Assembly: GCA_020746105.1 (NCBI GenBank) | Contig: CM036657.1 | Span: 8,099,087 to 8,163,086 of the forward strand | Direction: 5' to 3' | DNA length: 64,000 nucleotides | DNA from: Trogon surrucura | Taxonomy: Eukaryota; Chordata; Aves; Trogoniformes; Trogonidae | In this document: positions 43,522 through 53,692 of the stretch, piece after piece | Position numbering within the stretch: position 1 is the first letter of the stretch | Layout of the letters: the number at the start of each line of letters is the position of its first letter | Notes under the pieces: generated by a model | Databases searched by the model: none | Told to the model about the DNA's origin: nothing | Seen by the model: only the letters and a program-made list of their open reading frames with translations | Program-made: the position numbers and the translations under genes

Positions 43522-44102
43522 GGGCTGGTTAGCTCACTCGGTTAGAGCGTGGTGCTGATAACATCAAGGTCGCAGGTTCAACCTCCGTTGGGTCCTGATC
43601 TAGTCTAGAGGCGTCCCTGCCCATGGACAGGGAGGTTGTGTAGAGGAATTTCTTGTGGAGCAGGGGTGCGGTATCACTTTAAAGGTTTTGGACAACCCAG
43701 CTTAGGCCTAAATAAAGGCTCTGTCCTTGAGGCTGCCTTGGGGCACAGAGAGGAGGAGGTTTATCTGTTTTGTGAGAGCTTTGGGAGATGCTTGGCTGGA
43801 GGTGCTGGCCCTGGGGGGAGAGGGGGGGCGAGAACTGCCTGCATAGTTGAATGGCACTATCCAATAAAACATTGGCGCATGTAAGCCTGTGTCTGACCAA
43901 CTCTGTTAAGGGGCAGGCGCATGGACACTGCTTAACTGTATATATTGAGCTGTCCGGAGCAATAAAGGGAGGACGACTTGTAGCCATATTGGTGGGATGG
44001 TCTTTAACTTGGCCGGCTCTCCAAAGGGACTCTTCTTCAAGGTTGAATTAAAATGATCTCTAAGGTGCTTTCCAGCCTAGGCCATTCTGTGATTCTATGA
44101 TT
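43522..44102 (+). mobile_element. tRNA-Ile headed SINE, split by a solo LTR
   Basis: The head at 43,522-43,600 reads GGCTGGTTAGCTCACTCGGT with a GAT anticodon in TGCTGATAACA, then the body. It is interrupted at 43,639 and resumes at 44,046 with ATTAAAATGATCTCTAAGG and the CR1-like tail GATTCTATGATT. It is inserted between TATCTATCA and TTACC in the inverted ERV1 integrase core. The GAT anticodon and CR1 tail fit TguSINE1. Confidence 0.87.
43639..44039 (+). mobile_element. ERVK-H solo LTR with 6-bp target duplication
   Basis: 401 bases from TGTAGAGG to TTCTTCA. AGGTTG is present at 43,633-43,638 and 44,040-44,045. This is the cleanest copy and defines the ends of the family. Confidence 0.93.
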
Positions 44103-45545
44103 ACCAAAAGGTACCAATACCCATTTTGTCACAGTAGTTCAGAAAAGTCTATTTACCAATAGTAGCAATTTTGCCTTGTGACAGCTCCAGGGCTCTTAGA
44201 AAAGCCATAAGTTCTGTTTTCTGGTCTGATATGTTAAGTGGTCAAGCTTTAGCCCTGATTACTCCTTTTATGGTTATCCCTGCATATCCTGCTTTTTTTT
44301 TGTATTCCATCTCTCATAAAGCTGCTGCCATCCACAAACTGTTTCCATCAGTCTCTCAGGGAATGAAGAGGGTTCCTCATTCTTTTTCTGAATGACTTCA
44401 TATAAGTGGGACCAATTCTTTGCTTTTGGAATTGCATTCTGAACACCATGCAAAATCAGTCTCTGATATTCGGTTAATAATAGTCTGTGAACACAATTGT
44501 TAAGATTCCAATTAGGATAGTTAGCAGGAAAATGATCCTCTAATCTCTCTGCCTGTGTGTCCTGCACATACACTCTCTGCCTGCTCTCTAGCTTTAGCCA
44601 GAATGGTTCTTCTCATAAGACATTAGATTTCTTAAGATCACTTACAAATCTTTCCAGTCAGGATCATGATCTTCAGTTATGGTTTCCATGACTTTTGGTA
44701 TGCCTTCAGGGTCTTATGTATACACCTCTGTCATTTCTTTCCAATCTTTCAAATCTGATATTGCAAACAGTACCTTTACCCAAACAGGTCATCTGTCCAA
44801 TCCCACTGCCTGTCTGAAAGGGGACCGTATGTTCTGAGCCTCCATCTGTCTAGTCCTGAAACTTCCTCCTCCATCAGAACTATCCGTATCATTGCTCTCT
44901 TGCTCTCTCTGTCCCTGTCTCACTCCACTTCTACTATGTGCAGCCGCTCCCTGCTCATTTCTCCTCACTCTGTCTCTTCTCATCGGTCCAACATCCTCTT
45001 CTTCCTCTTCTTCACATTTCTCTGTTTTCTTTCCAGGGATGAAACTAGAGGGTCTTGCGGCAGTACATTGATACCACAGTCCCTCTGCCAGTCCAGATGA
45101 TTTCACAAAGTAAAAACATCTGCATACATAACCTCATACCACTTTCCTTCTCTCCTAAGCTGACCATGTCCCACAACTTTCACAATGAATATCCCACCCA
45201 AATACTACCCACATGCTATGATTACAAAGAAAACAATTTACAATAAAAACTGTCTTGCATTCATTTTGAAGGTGAAATATACAGTTCTTCGGGTTTCTAA
45301 TTTATCTTTTAAATATCAACTGAAGAGGGTTATTCCCCTTTGCATCCACCCCTTTTGTTTTGATTGCTATTTCATTTGTCAGGAGTACTTGAAAGGGTTC
45401 TTTTTAGGCGGGAGTCAGAGTCCTCCCTCCATGACATAAAGGTCCTAAGACCCTACAATCACTTTGTTCGTCTCCAGTCGCACCCCTCGCAGGATAACAG
45501 AACCACAGACTGGAATTCCACACTTGCATCGCAGCTAGGCCGGTT

Positions 45546-45856
45546 CAATAATTTCTGGGAAGATCTAGATATGATATTTCATCCCATTTTTTTTCCCACC
45601 GGTAAAAATATCATTAAATGCAACATCGAATTATAATTCAATGTTCCATTTTTCAGACATTTTCCTGAGCATCAAGAATATACATTGGCCACCAATTATT
45701 ACAATATTCTATAAGCTGTTTTCAAGTGAGAGAGTCCCCCTCTACTTTTCCCCAGTGTTTTAATAAACTTCCTAGGGGAGATATTTCAAAATCCTCCTTC
45801 CACCTAGGGTTTATTACCCATTACAAAATAGCACGAAAACAACACAAAACCACAAA
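45546..45856. other. Unassigned sequence left of P1
   Basis: AT-rich, no frame. It ends in an A-rich stretch with CACAAAAAAACC, the target site of P1. Confidence 0.4.
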
Positions 45857-45862
45857 AAAACC

Positions 45863-46306
45863 TGTGGATACCCTACATTTTAGTTAGCTGTGCTGGCAGC
45901 ACTGCGTTGCAGAGTTACGACTTTCGTCCTTGAGCTCTTTCCTAAACAAGTACATAACTCTTGCTTGCTAATTATGAAAAGAGACCCTGACCAGCCAAGT
46001 ACAGCTCGTGTTGAGAGCTTGCCCGTGAGAATGAACAGATAAGGTGCTTCTTGTACACCAGATGCGCATGGGAGTGAACGGGAGAGTATGATCAAAACAG
46101 ACCTGGGAAAATCTGTTTTCCCTGTGTGATAACAGAGTGATTGAAGGAGTACATGAGCTAATAACAACCCTGGCTGTATAGTCTGATCTCTTGTTTTGTA
46201 ACCCAAAAATAGTGCTTCGTGCTAGTAGGTATAAATATGTGTGCCTGCTTGCAATAAAGTGAATTCCGTTTTCCACCATCTCGGAGTTCGTGCGTGCTTC
46301 TCAACA
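45863..46306 (+). mobile_element. P1 5' LTR
   Basis: It begins TGTGGATACCCTAC and ends CTTCTCAACA. TATA-like GGTATAAATATG near 46,228 and GCAATAAAG near 46,251 give a plausible promoter and polyadenylation signal. Confidence 0.93.
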
Positions 46307-46308
46307 AA

Positions 46309-46329
46309 TGGCAGCCCGAATCGGGACTT
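46309..46329 (+). promoter_or_regulatory. P1 primer binding site
   Basis: TGGCAGCCCGAATCGGGACT two bases past the LTR. It shares the TGGC, CCCGAA and GGGACT blocks with a tRNA-Lys3 site but has several mismatches, so the tRNA is not certain. P2 has the same sequence. Confidence 0.6.
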
Positions 46330-46443
46330 AATCATATCCAAGAGAAGTACCCCCCAGTGAGCCGAACGGGGTGATGAATTAACTGACGCGTCCATCCTCG
46401 CCCTTCAGGAAACAGGTACGAGGACCGCGGCCGGGGGACAAAA

Positions 46444-47991
46444 ATGGGGCAAAACGCAACGCGATCGCAACAACTTCATCATGGTGTACTGATGTGCATT
46501 GCAAAGGAACGCGGTTATAAGATTAGCTCACAGAAAGTGACTCTGTTACTTTTATGGATCGGTTGTAATTGCCCCTGGTATCCTGAAACAGGATCTTATG
46601 AAATTAAGGATTGGAAATGTGTAGGCGAAGAGCTAACTAAAGCACAACATGCTGGTCATGACAGTTCGCCTGATAATATAGAGACATGGAAAGCGTTGTT
46701 TGCGGCGTTGCGCTCACTGAAACCAGGTGCTGCTGATGCTAGTTCTGAGAGCAGTGTGGCGAGCACTGCGGACTCTGTTGCTACAGACTTCACTAATGAT
46801 TTAATTGACTTAGTACCTACGCGGCAGACAGAGACTGCAAGTCAAACGAGTTGTGTAAACCTTTTTTCCTCTCAAACTGAAACGGCGGTACAGACTAGCC
46901 AGATTAATCTCACAAGTTTGCAAGGAGGATTTATGAGTGGCTATGAGGGAATTGCGCTGAGAACTGGGGATCCGGAGGAGGACGACAGTTCCTTTGATGT
47001 TGGTCCTGGCGACCCAGAGACACAACCCAACCTCTATCCTCCGCTCACGCCGATTAGAGCCATGGTGGCATCTGCACCTACTGCTCAGGACGTTTTTTCG
47101 GGACTTTCAGAAAAAGGAAAGGGACTGTCAAAATCTGGCTCACAGCCGTGTCAAAATAAGGGTCAGATGAACTCTCTTGTTCCACTCAATTATCGACCCC
47201 CACCCTATGCACCCCCCCCCTTATCTTCTCCACAGGTTTGTCCAGCACCGTCTTCTATTACTAGGGTTCAGATTTCCCTGACGGATATTTTAACCGATCG
47301 TGATGAGCATGGTTCCCTTAACACTGACTTTTTTCCTGAGGTAGTTAAAGCTATGCCAGTAGTTATGCATACGTGGCTGGACGGGACTCAGGCACCAGAC
47401 CGTCAACAGATTTCTTATAGCACGCTGAAAGAGTTGTGGCGTATGGTTGCTGAATCGGGTATTCAATCATCCTATGCTGAAAATTTAATAGAGACAATGA
47501 AAGAGGCTTTTCTTATGGTTCCTCATGATTGGAAGGTGATATTTAAGTTGATTTTAACACCCAGCCAGTATACAATTTGGTATGTAGAATACAGGGAATT
47601 ATGTATGTCCCATACTACAGTAGCTCAAAATAATAATGCTCCAATTAACCCGGATCAGTTGTTGGGGGAGGGTCAGTTTGTGAATCCACAGCTTCAAGCT
47701 CATCTTACTACAGAACTTTTACAACTCGCTGCACAATTAACAACAAAAGCTTTAAAAAAGATTCCTGACATGAAAAAATCAAGCAAACGTTTTGGCACTA
47801 TCAGACAAGCTAACCATGAACCCTACCTTCAATTTATTGATCAATTACAAGGAGCTATCGAAAGAGAGGTAGATGTACCAGCGGCAGCAGATGCATTATT
47901 ACTGCAGCTTGCTGTGGAGAATGCTAACGCGGACTGTAAAAGAATTCTGGAGATGCTGAGATCCACTAACAAAACAGCTACTGTTCTGTAA
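46444..47991 (+). CDS. gag: P1 Gag, matrix to capsid, truncated by deletion
   Basis: 515 codons are open from an ATG with MGQNATRSQQ, Gly-2 fitting N-myristoylation. Matrix covers about residues 1-100 (WYPETGSYEIKDW), then a Ser and Thr-rich linker, an acidic patch (DPEEDDSSFDVGPGDPE), the late-domain motif PPPY at about 251, and capsid from about 275, with YTIWYVEYREL and a major homology region (IRQANHEPYLQFIDQLQ) at about 450-466. The frame ends TATVL stop, exactly at the deletion junction; nucleocapsid zinc knuckles are absent. Such a protein could assemble with help but could not package RNA in the usual way. The frame is undamaged, in line with the near-identical LTRs. Confidence 0.85.
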   Translation: MGQNATRSQQLHHGVLMCIAKERGYKISSQKVTLLLLWIGCNCPWYPETGSYEIKDWKCVGEELTKAQHAGHDSSPDNIETWKALFAALRSLKPGAADASSESSVASTADSVATDFTNDLIDLVPTRQTETASQTSCVNLFSSQTETAVQTSQINLTSLQGGFMSGYEGIALRTGDPEEDDSSFDVGPGDPETQPNLYPPLTPIRAMVASAPTAQDVFSGLSEKGKGLSKSGSQPCQNKGQMNSLVPLNYRPPPYAPPPLSSPQVCPAPSSITRVQISLTDILTDRDEHGSLNTDFFPEVVKAMPVVMHTWLDGTQAPDRQQISYSTLKELWRMVAESGIQSSYAENLIETMKEAFLMVPHDWKVIFKLILTPSQYTIWYVEYRELCMSHTTVAQNNNAPINPDQLLGEGQFVNPQLQAHLTTELLQLAAQLTTKALKKIPDMKKSSKRFGTIRQANHEPYLQFIDQLQGAIEREVDVPAAADALLLQLAVENANADCKRILEMLRSTNKTATVL

Positions 47992-48014
47992 ATATTGTTG
48001 CTGATTCACATTAT

Positions 48015-49094
48015 GTGTATGGCCTTTTGTGTAGAATTGAGTTTGCCTTTTTAAAACATGTTTCTAATTGTGTTCTTTTTATGTTGTTTCAGAAATTATG
48101 CTTACTTTGTAGTAATCGGATACACCGATACTTTGTGACACATACTCGTTCTCATTCTAATCTACCTGGCCCGTTAGTCGAAGGTAATGCTTGGGCCGAT
48201 TCTTTGGCTGCTATGGCTGCTGTTCCTGATGTATTAGGACAGGCTAGACTTTTGCATGCTTTTTATCATCAAAATAGTAAGGCTTTATCCAAAGAGTTTA
48301 ACATAACATCTCGACAAGCTCAAGATGTTATTTTGTCATGTCCAGATTGTCAAGCGGTCACACCACTGAACTCTAATATAACAGCAGTCCCTTGTGGCCT
48401 TGCTCCCAATGACGTATGGCAGATGGATGTTACACATATAGTTGAATTTGGTAAACTGAAATATGTGCATGTTACTGTAGATACCTTCTCATCTTTTATT
48501 GTTGCCACAGCGCACAGTGGTGAAAAGTTTAGAGATGTTCGACTGCATTTGCTACGTGCTATTGCCACATTAGGAGTGCCATCACAGATAAAAACGGATA
48601 ACGGTCCAGCTTATGTTTCTAACAATTTTAAAGTATTTTTAAAGGAATGGGGAATATCTCATGTGATGGGGATACCTTATTCACCAACGGGACAGAGCAT
48701 TGTGGAAAGAGCACATCTCACGCTGAAAAGAATGTTACAGAAACAGAAAAGCACTGTTGTCGGAATGTCTCCACACGAGAAGTTGTCTAAAGAGACATAT
48801 GTGTTAAATTTTCTGAATATATCCAGTTTTGATATGTTAACTCCTCATCTGAGATCTCAGAAAGAAAAACAGAAAGACTTGCCAAAGCCTAATGTACTGT
48901 ATAAGGACATTCATACTAATGAATGGAAAGGTCCGGTACCTCTGTTGACGTGGGGAAGAGGTTATGGCTGTGTTTCTTTATCCACAGGACCTTATTGGTT
49001 GCCAGTGAAACGGATTAAGCCATTTAATGACCATGATTTGGTTCCTATCCCGCATGATGTGGCTGTGCAGCATCCTGTTACTTCAGTAGCGTAG
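48015..49094 (+). CDS. pol: P1 RNase H end and integrase, open frame
   Basis: 359 codons in one frame. The N-terminal about 60 residues are the end of RNase H (THTRSHSNLPGPLVEGN). Integrase follows: zinc-binding HAFYH (about residue 80) and CPDC (about 109), and the catalytic core with WQMDVTH, KTDNGPAYVS and SIVERAHL; 35 residues separate the second Asp and the Glu, a D,D35E arrangement. The C-terminal domain has NEWKGPVPLLTWGRGYG. All catalytic residues are present. It lacks its own gag-pol frameshift context and protease, so expression as mature integrase is doubtful. Confidence 0.82.
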   Translation: MYGLLCRIEFAFLKHVSNCVLFMLFQKLCLLCSNRIHRYFVTHTRSHSNLPGPLVEGNAWADSLAAMAAVPDVLGQARLLHAFYHQNSKALSKEFNITSRQAQDVILSCPDCQAVTPLNSNITAVPCGLAPNDVWQMDVTHIVEFGKLKYVHVTVDTFSSFIVATAHSGEKFRDVRLHLLRAIATLGVPSQIKTDNGPAYVSNNFKVFLKEWGISHVMGIPYSPTGQSIVERAHLTLKRMLQKQKSTVVGMSPHEKLSKETYVLNFLNISSFDMLTPHLRSQKEKQKDLPKPNVLYKDIHTNEWKGPVPLLTWGRGYGCVSLSTGPYWLPVKRIKPFNDHDLVPIPHDVAVQHPVTSVA

Positions 49095-49897
49095 CAGCAA
49101 CACGACCGTGCACTGGGCCTGCCTGTTGAATCCCTTTGTTTTTCCCAGTGACATGATGGGACCCTGAGGTACCGATTACCAGCGATGACATGGAGTGGAC
49201 TGGGAGAAGATGGTTACGGCTGATGGCAGAGCAATTATGGGAAGATGTAACTGTTTTCAATGTTACCCGTTGTTCTGATATGTATTCTCCTTGTGTGACT
49301 AACAATGAAGCTTATATTGGTTGTATAAGACTGTCTAATCAAAGCCACATAATAGGTGTTAAGGTTTATGGTACTAACCAGCAGAGTGATCTTTCTTTAG
49401 CTAAAAGCAAGACGGGGAAACCAGCTGCCTTTTGCTTTGTTAGAAGTGTGTGATTAAGGATCAAATTGATAGGGAGACTCCCTTGCATTCTTCCTTCAGC
49501 CCTGGCCAAGCTGTGAGAAGAATTCAACGGAGCAAATAACACCAGATGTTCCCGCATTCAATGTTATGTAAGGTTGTTTATTTAATAGTATAAATGCTGG
49601 ACCCTCTTGCAGCGACTTCAGAAACCTCACCTACGAGTGGACGCACTGCGTAGGACTTCCCAATTGTCGGGAGGGTTCTCCAGAAACGTCGCTGCAACAG
49701 GGGCTCCCCAGTGACTGCGGGTCTGGATGATATAGGGATTTGTGTTTAATAGAATTTGTTGTTGTGGGAAGTGTTTTGTTTTGTTCTTTTTCATTATAGT
49801 CAACGATCTCACCTGAAGTGCTGCCCAAGGGGTCCGAAGAACTGAAAAATACATCTTATGATTTTGATGGTGATCCAAAAAACAAAAAAGGGGGAAT
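49078..49897 (+). pseudogene. env: P1 env remnants and polypurine tract
   Basis: An 87-codon frame (49,190-49,453) gives an SU part with WTGRRWLRLMAEQLWEDVT and LSNQSHIIGVKV. More SU wording follows in another frame near 49,575-49,720 (NAGPSCSDF). About 320 bases of TM that provirus H still has (26,842-27,165) are missing near 49,735. The polypurine tract AAAAAAGGGGGAAT ends at the 3' LTR. No full Env can be made. Confidence 0.72.
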
Positions 49898-50341
49898 TGT
49901 GGATACCCTACATTTTAGTTAGCTGTGCTGGCAGCACTGCGTTGCAGAGTTACGACTTTCGTCCTTGAGCTCTTTCCTAAACAAGTACATAACTCTTGCT
50001 TGCTAATTATGAAAAGAGACCCTGACCAGCCAAGTACAGCTCGTGTTGAGAGCTTGCCCGTGAGAATGAACAGATAAGGTGCTTCTTGTACACCAGATGC
50101 GCATGGGAGTGAACGGGAGAGTATGATCAAAACAGACCTGGGAAAATCTGTTTTCCCTGTGTGATAACAGAGTGATTGAAGGAGTACATGAGCTAATAAC
50201 AACCCTGGCTGTATAGTCTGATCTCTTGTTTTGTAACCCAAAAATAATGCTTCGTGCTAGTAGGTATAAATATGTGTGCCTGCTTGCAATAAAGTGAATT
50301 CCGTTTTCCATCATCTCGGAGTTCGTGCGTGCTTCTCAACA
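49898..50341 (+). mobile_element. P1 3' LTR
   Basis: Same length as the 5' LTR. The two visible differences are AATAATGC for AATAGTGC and CCATCATC for CCACCATC, both transitions. Confidence 0.93.
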
Positions 50342-50347
50342 AAAACC

Positions 50348-50685
50348 CACCACATGATGTTCTACAAAGCTAAATGGTTTTTTTATATTTTTGTGTTTAC
50401 TATTAACAAAACTCAAGGTTCTCTTATCACAAAAAGTTCAAAAGTTGTTCAAGTGAGAATGAATTACACACCACAGAGCTACAGTGGAGCCTTTGTTGAA
50501 GGCATCAATCCTCAAGCAAGCATAAATCAGGTACTACACTGATACAGTGGAGTTTTCCACCTCGAGTCTTTGCTCAAGGCATCATTTATAAATTATATTC
50601 TGGCCAGGTAAGATAACAAAACTTTACCATTGTTTTCTCAGTTACCTGTTGTGGAATGTGCAGGCTATCCCAAAATTTCAACATT
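50348..50685. other. Unassigned sequence right of P1
   Basis: No repeat recognised; possibly unique flank. It contains a weak duplication (AGTGGAGCCTTTGTTGAAGGCATCA near 50,481 and a variant near 50,545). Confidence 0.4.
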
Positions 50686-50689
50686 CTCC

Positions 50690-51262
50690 TGATGTCGTGA
50701 AAAGGCTGAAATCAGAACTTAACAGCCTTGATGTCTATTAAGCAGGTATTCTTTATTGCAGCGTTGGGCACACCTGGAACGGCTCCACCTAGTGTGTGCC
50801 CCGAGAAAGGCCAGACATACAGCTTTTATACAGTTTAGACATACATATTCATGTAATTTCCGAGAACTCATTAACATGTTGCCGCCCACTCCCGCATGCA
50901 TAATATAGTTTTTCAGTGGTCATCAGGGGTCTCTGGTGGTCGTTTTACTTCATCATGGTAGTCTTCATCAGGGTGTCCTGTTGATGGGCTCCATTTAGAT
51001 AACACTTTATCTTTGTTAAGAGACTCTAAGGCTGGCCTAGGCTAGTTCTGCATATCTTAATAGCATTTAGGAGTCCTGGGACATTCCATCTTTGAAGATA
51101 GGAGCATCCTGTCCTTGGGGAAAAGCTCTCCTTGTGGTATACCTGTCTCAAACCTCCATTGTCCTACTAATTCTGTTTGCCCCAGCATATTGAGTCTCCT
51201 ACATGCCAGCTAAAACTACAGTTCTGGCTATAACTATGGTTCCAGCTAAAACCATGACTTCA
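50690..51262 (-). mobile_element. LTR B, solo, 4-bp target duplication
   Basis: Reverse orientation, plus-strand ends TGATGTCGTG and ATGACTTCA. CTCC at 50,686-50,689 and 51,263-51,266. The 4-bp duplication fits the gamma-like internal region assigned to this LTR. Confidence 0.88.
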
Positions 51263-51473
51263 CTCCCTAAGGAACTTTACCCTAAGGGGTATTTCAGGAT
51301 CATCATTCTCTACTGCCCTCGCTGGGCATCCTCTTACTCCTCAAAGTTCCCGTAATACTCACTGGTGAGATTTTCAACGGTCCTTCCCTGAAGATCCATT
51401 CACAGACCTCCTTGGTCCGTCATTCATCTGTCTCCAACCAGCCTTGGATACCCAATCAGTTGTCCAGTGCCAG

Positions 51474-52064
51474 TGTTACAAACCCTAGACTGAAATAGCA
51501 ATGTGTGAAATGGGCCTCGGGCAGGAATGCAAGGAAAGACATGACTGTGGCTGCCACCCTAGAGGAGGCAATTGTTTTCTGGGCCCTTGGCAATCAAGGA
51601 CCACGAACTCTGTCTTCAAGGACAATCAACTGTGGCTGTTCCCTGGAGGAATGCAGAGATTAGCAGACTCCAGTCAAGAAGGACTCCACAAAGAAGAGAG
51701 ATGGGCTAAAGATAAGACTTTCTATGAGAAGTTCACAAAAAGACACTTCTCCATCAGCCACAAGGGATCACCAGAGACCACTGAAGACCTCCAGGGAAGC
51801 CTTTCAGAGATCCAGGCCGCACGTGTAATAACTATGTATATATGATAATTAGTTCCTGGAAATAGAATTAATATGTATAATCTTTCCGGGAAAACTAATG
51901 CCTATGTATGTATCAGGTGGATATAAGTTTGGACAGGTAACAGACATGGCGTGCATGGTAGGCAGAATTATCTCCCCATGCATTCGGCCGCAATAAAGAA
52001 ATGCCTACTTTCTAATACTGAATTGAGTGTTAGAGAGTTCTTCATTGACCGGATTGAGATAACA
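51474..52064 (+). mobile_element. LTR-like element G
   Basis: It starts TGTTACAAACCC and ends GAGATAACA, with AATAAAG near 51,992 and a downstream layout like that of the other LTRs. No target duplication and no second copy, so the assignment is weaker. Confidence 0.55.
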
Positions 52065-52088
52065 GATTTTGACACTCCAGATTTCATA

Positions 52089-52219
52089 GTTTTGTATGAG
52101 GGTTATTCCCTATGCTAGGGGTTAGTGAATTGGAAAAGGCAATTGTGAATATTTTGACTACCTTAGATGAAATACTTAAAGCTTCTCCGAATGCTATTGC
52201 TAATATGCAGATCGAAATC
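52089..52219 (+). pseudogene. ERV1 env TM fragment
   Basis: Frame with LGVSELEKAIVNILTTLDEI and NAIANMQIEI, the N-terminal helix region of TM, similar to residues about 242-277 of the open env at 9,992. It is cut by a P-family LTR. Confidence 0.75.
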
Positions 52220-52659
52220 TGTGGAGAAGCATGCACAAACTCCAAGATGGTGGAAAACGGAATTCACTTTATTGCAAGCAGGTACACATATTTATAATTA
52301 TTATCAGGAAGCACTATTTGTGGGTTATAAACAAGAGACCAGACTATGCAGCCAGGGTTGTTATTAGCTCATGTACTCCTTCAATCACTCTCTTATCACA
52401 CAGGGAGAACAGACTTTGTCAGGTCTGTTTTGATCACACTCTCCTGTTCACTTCCATGCACATCTGTTGTACAAGAAGCATCTTATCTGTCCATTCTCAC
52501 GGACAAACTCCCAACATGAGCTGTACTTGGTTGGTCAGGGCCTCTTTTCATTATTAGCAAGCAAGAGTTATGTACTTGTTTAGGAAAGAGCTCAAGGATG
52601 AAAGTCTTAACTCTGCAACGCAGTGCTGCCAGCACAGCTAGCTGTAAAATGTTATCCCA
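52220..52659 (-). mobile_element. P-family LTR, inverted
   Basis: Plus-strand ends TGTGGAGAAGC and GTTATCCCA. It is more diverged from P1 than P2 is. P-family env lies on its 5' side in the same orientation, so it is a 3' LTR. Confidence 0.85.
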
Positions 52660-53692
52660 CTGTGTTATTATGTTTTGCTTGCTGCTCTGCCTGAGTTCCC
52701 TGGATTCACATTCACTGCTTTGCAGGGCAGGAATGTGAGAGATGCCTCTGCATCAATCCCAGGCCTCTGTTATCTCAGTGTGGGTGTGCTGCTTGTTGAG
52801 CACACAAGGCCAAGCAGTAATCCAGTGAGATGTCTGTGTTTTCTGACACTTTAGGTGCAAGTTGTTTGAGCGTACTTACAGTCCCCCTCACCAATCGCCC
52901 TATATCATCCAGACCCGCAGTGGATGGGGAGCCCCTGTTGCAGTGAGGTTTCTGGAGAACCCTCCCGACAACTGGGAAGTCCTACGCAGTGCGTCCACTC
53001 ATAGGTGAGGTCTTCAAAGTCGCTGCAAGAGGGTCCAGCTTTTATACTATTAAATGAACACCCCTACATGACTTCGAATGTGGGAACATCTGGTGTTGTT
53101 CGCTCCACTGGATTCCTCCCACAGCTTGGCCAGGGATAAAGGAAGAGTACAAGGGAGTCTACCAATCTATTTCCATGCTTAATCACATACTTCTAACAAA
53201 GCAAGAGGCAGCTAGTTTCCCAGTCTTGCACCTGGCTTTTAGATAAAGAAAGATCAACTCTGCTGGTTAGTACCAGGAACCTTAACACCTATTATGTGGC
53301 TTTGATTAGACAGTCTCACACAATCAGTATAAGCTTCATTGTTAGTCACACAGAGAGGATACATATCAGTACAATAGGTAACATTGAAAAGGGTCACATT
53401 TTCCCATAATTGCTCTGCCGTCAGCTGTAACCATCTTCTACCAGTCCAATCCGTGTCATCCATTGATAATTGCTACCTCAGGGACCCACCATGTCACTGG
53501 GCAAAACAAAGGGGGATTCAACAGGTGGGCCCAGTACACGGTCATGTTGCTGCTACGCTGTCAAAGTAACAGGATGCTGCACAGCCACATCATGTCAGAC
53601 AGAAACCAAATCATGGTCATTGAATGGCTTAATTCATTTCACTGGCAGCCAATAAGGTCCTGTGGATAAAGAAACTCAGTCATAACCTCTCC
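52660..53692 (-). pseudogene. env: P-family env, inverted fragment
   Basis: The minus frame 53,463-53,254 gives DWTGRRWLQLTAEQLWENVT and LSNQSHIIGVKV. It carries the same private variants as P3 (for example TCTGTCTGACATGAT before the env), so both come from one sublineage. TM remains are at 52,660-52,905. It ends in the integrase tail at 53,692, where CR1 begins. Confidence 0.78.

Larger units (their letters stand above)
43024..45545 (-). mobile_element. Inverted copy of provirus F lineage, deleted
   Basis: Read on the minus strand: leader (45,545-45,420), end of matrix and p12-like part (45,106-44,789, with DTDSSDGGGSFRTRQ), decayed capsid, major homology region (KNEEPSSFPERLMETV) fused directly to RNase H (GWQQLYERWN in the shifted frame), the misplaced integrase core (43,519-43,331, MIDTSSGWPEAFPCC), and the integrase zinc-binding region (43,362-43,024, with HNKTHWGADSLYKFLNQ and CEVC). 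Protease and RT are deleted. The catalytic core in its normal place and everything downstream are missing. Confidence 0.78.
45863..50341 (+). mobile_element. P1: complete but internally deleted beta-like provirus, young
   Basis: Two 444-base LTRs (45,863-46,306 and 49,898-50,341) that differ at two positions by eye. AAAACC is duplicated at 45,857-45,862 and 50,342-50,347, a 6-bp target site as for beta-type or ERVK elements. The order is primer site, gag (matrix to capsid), direct junction to the RNase H end, integrase, env fragment, polypurine tract. Nucleocapsid, protease and RT are missing in one deletion that P2 shares. Confidence 0.92.

Noticed and set aside
43522-43600. Possible tRNA-Ile gene
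   Set aside because: The cloverleaf is imperfect and the sequence continues into the SINE body and CR1-like tail, so it is a SINE head, not a tRNA gene.
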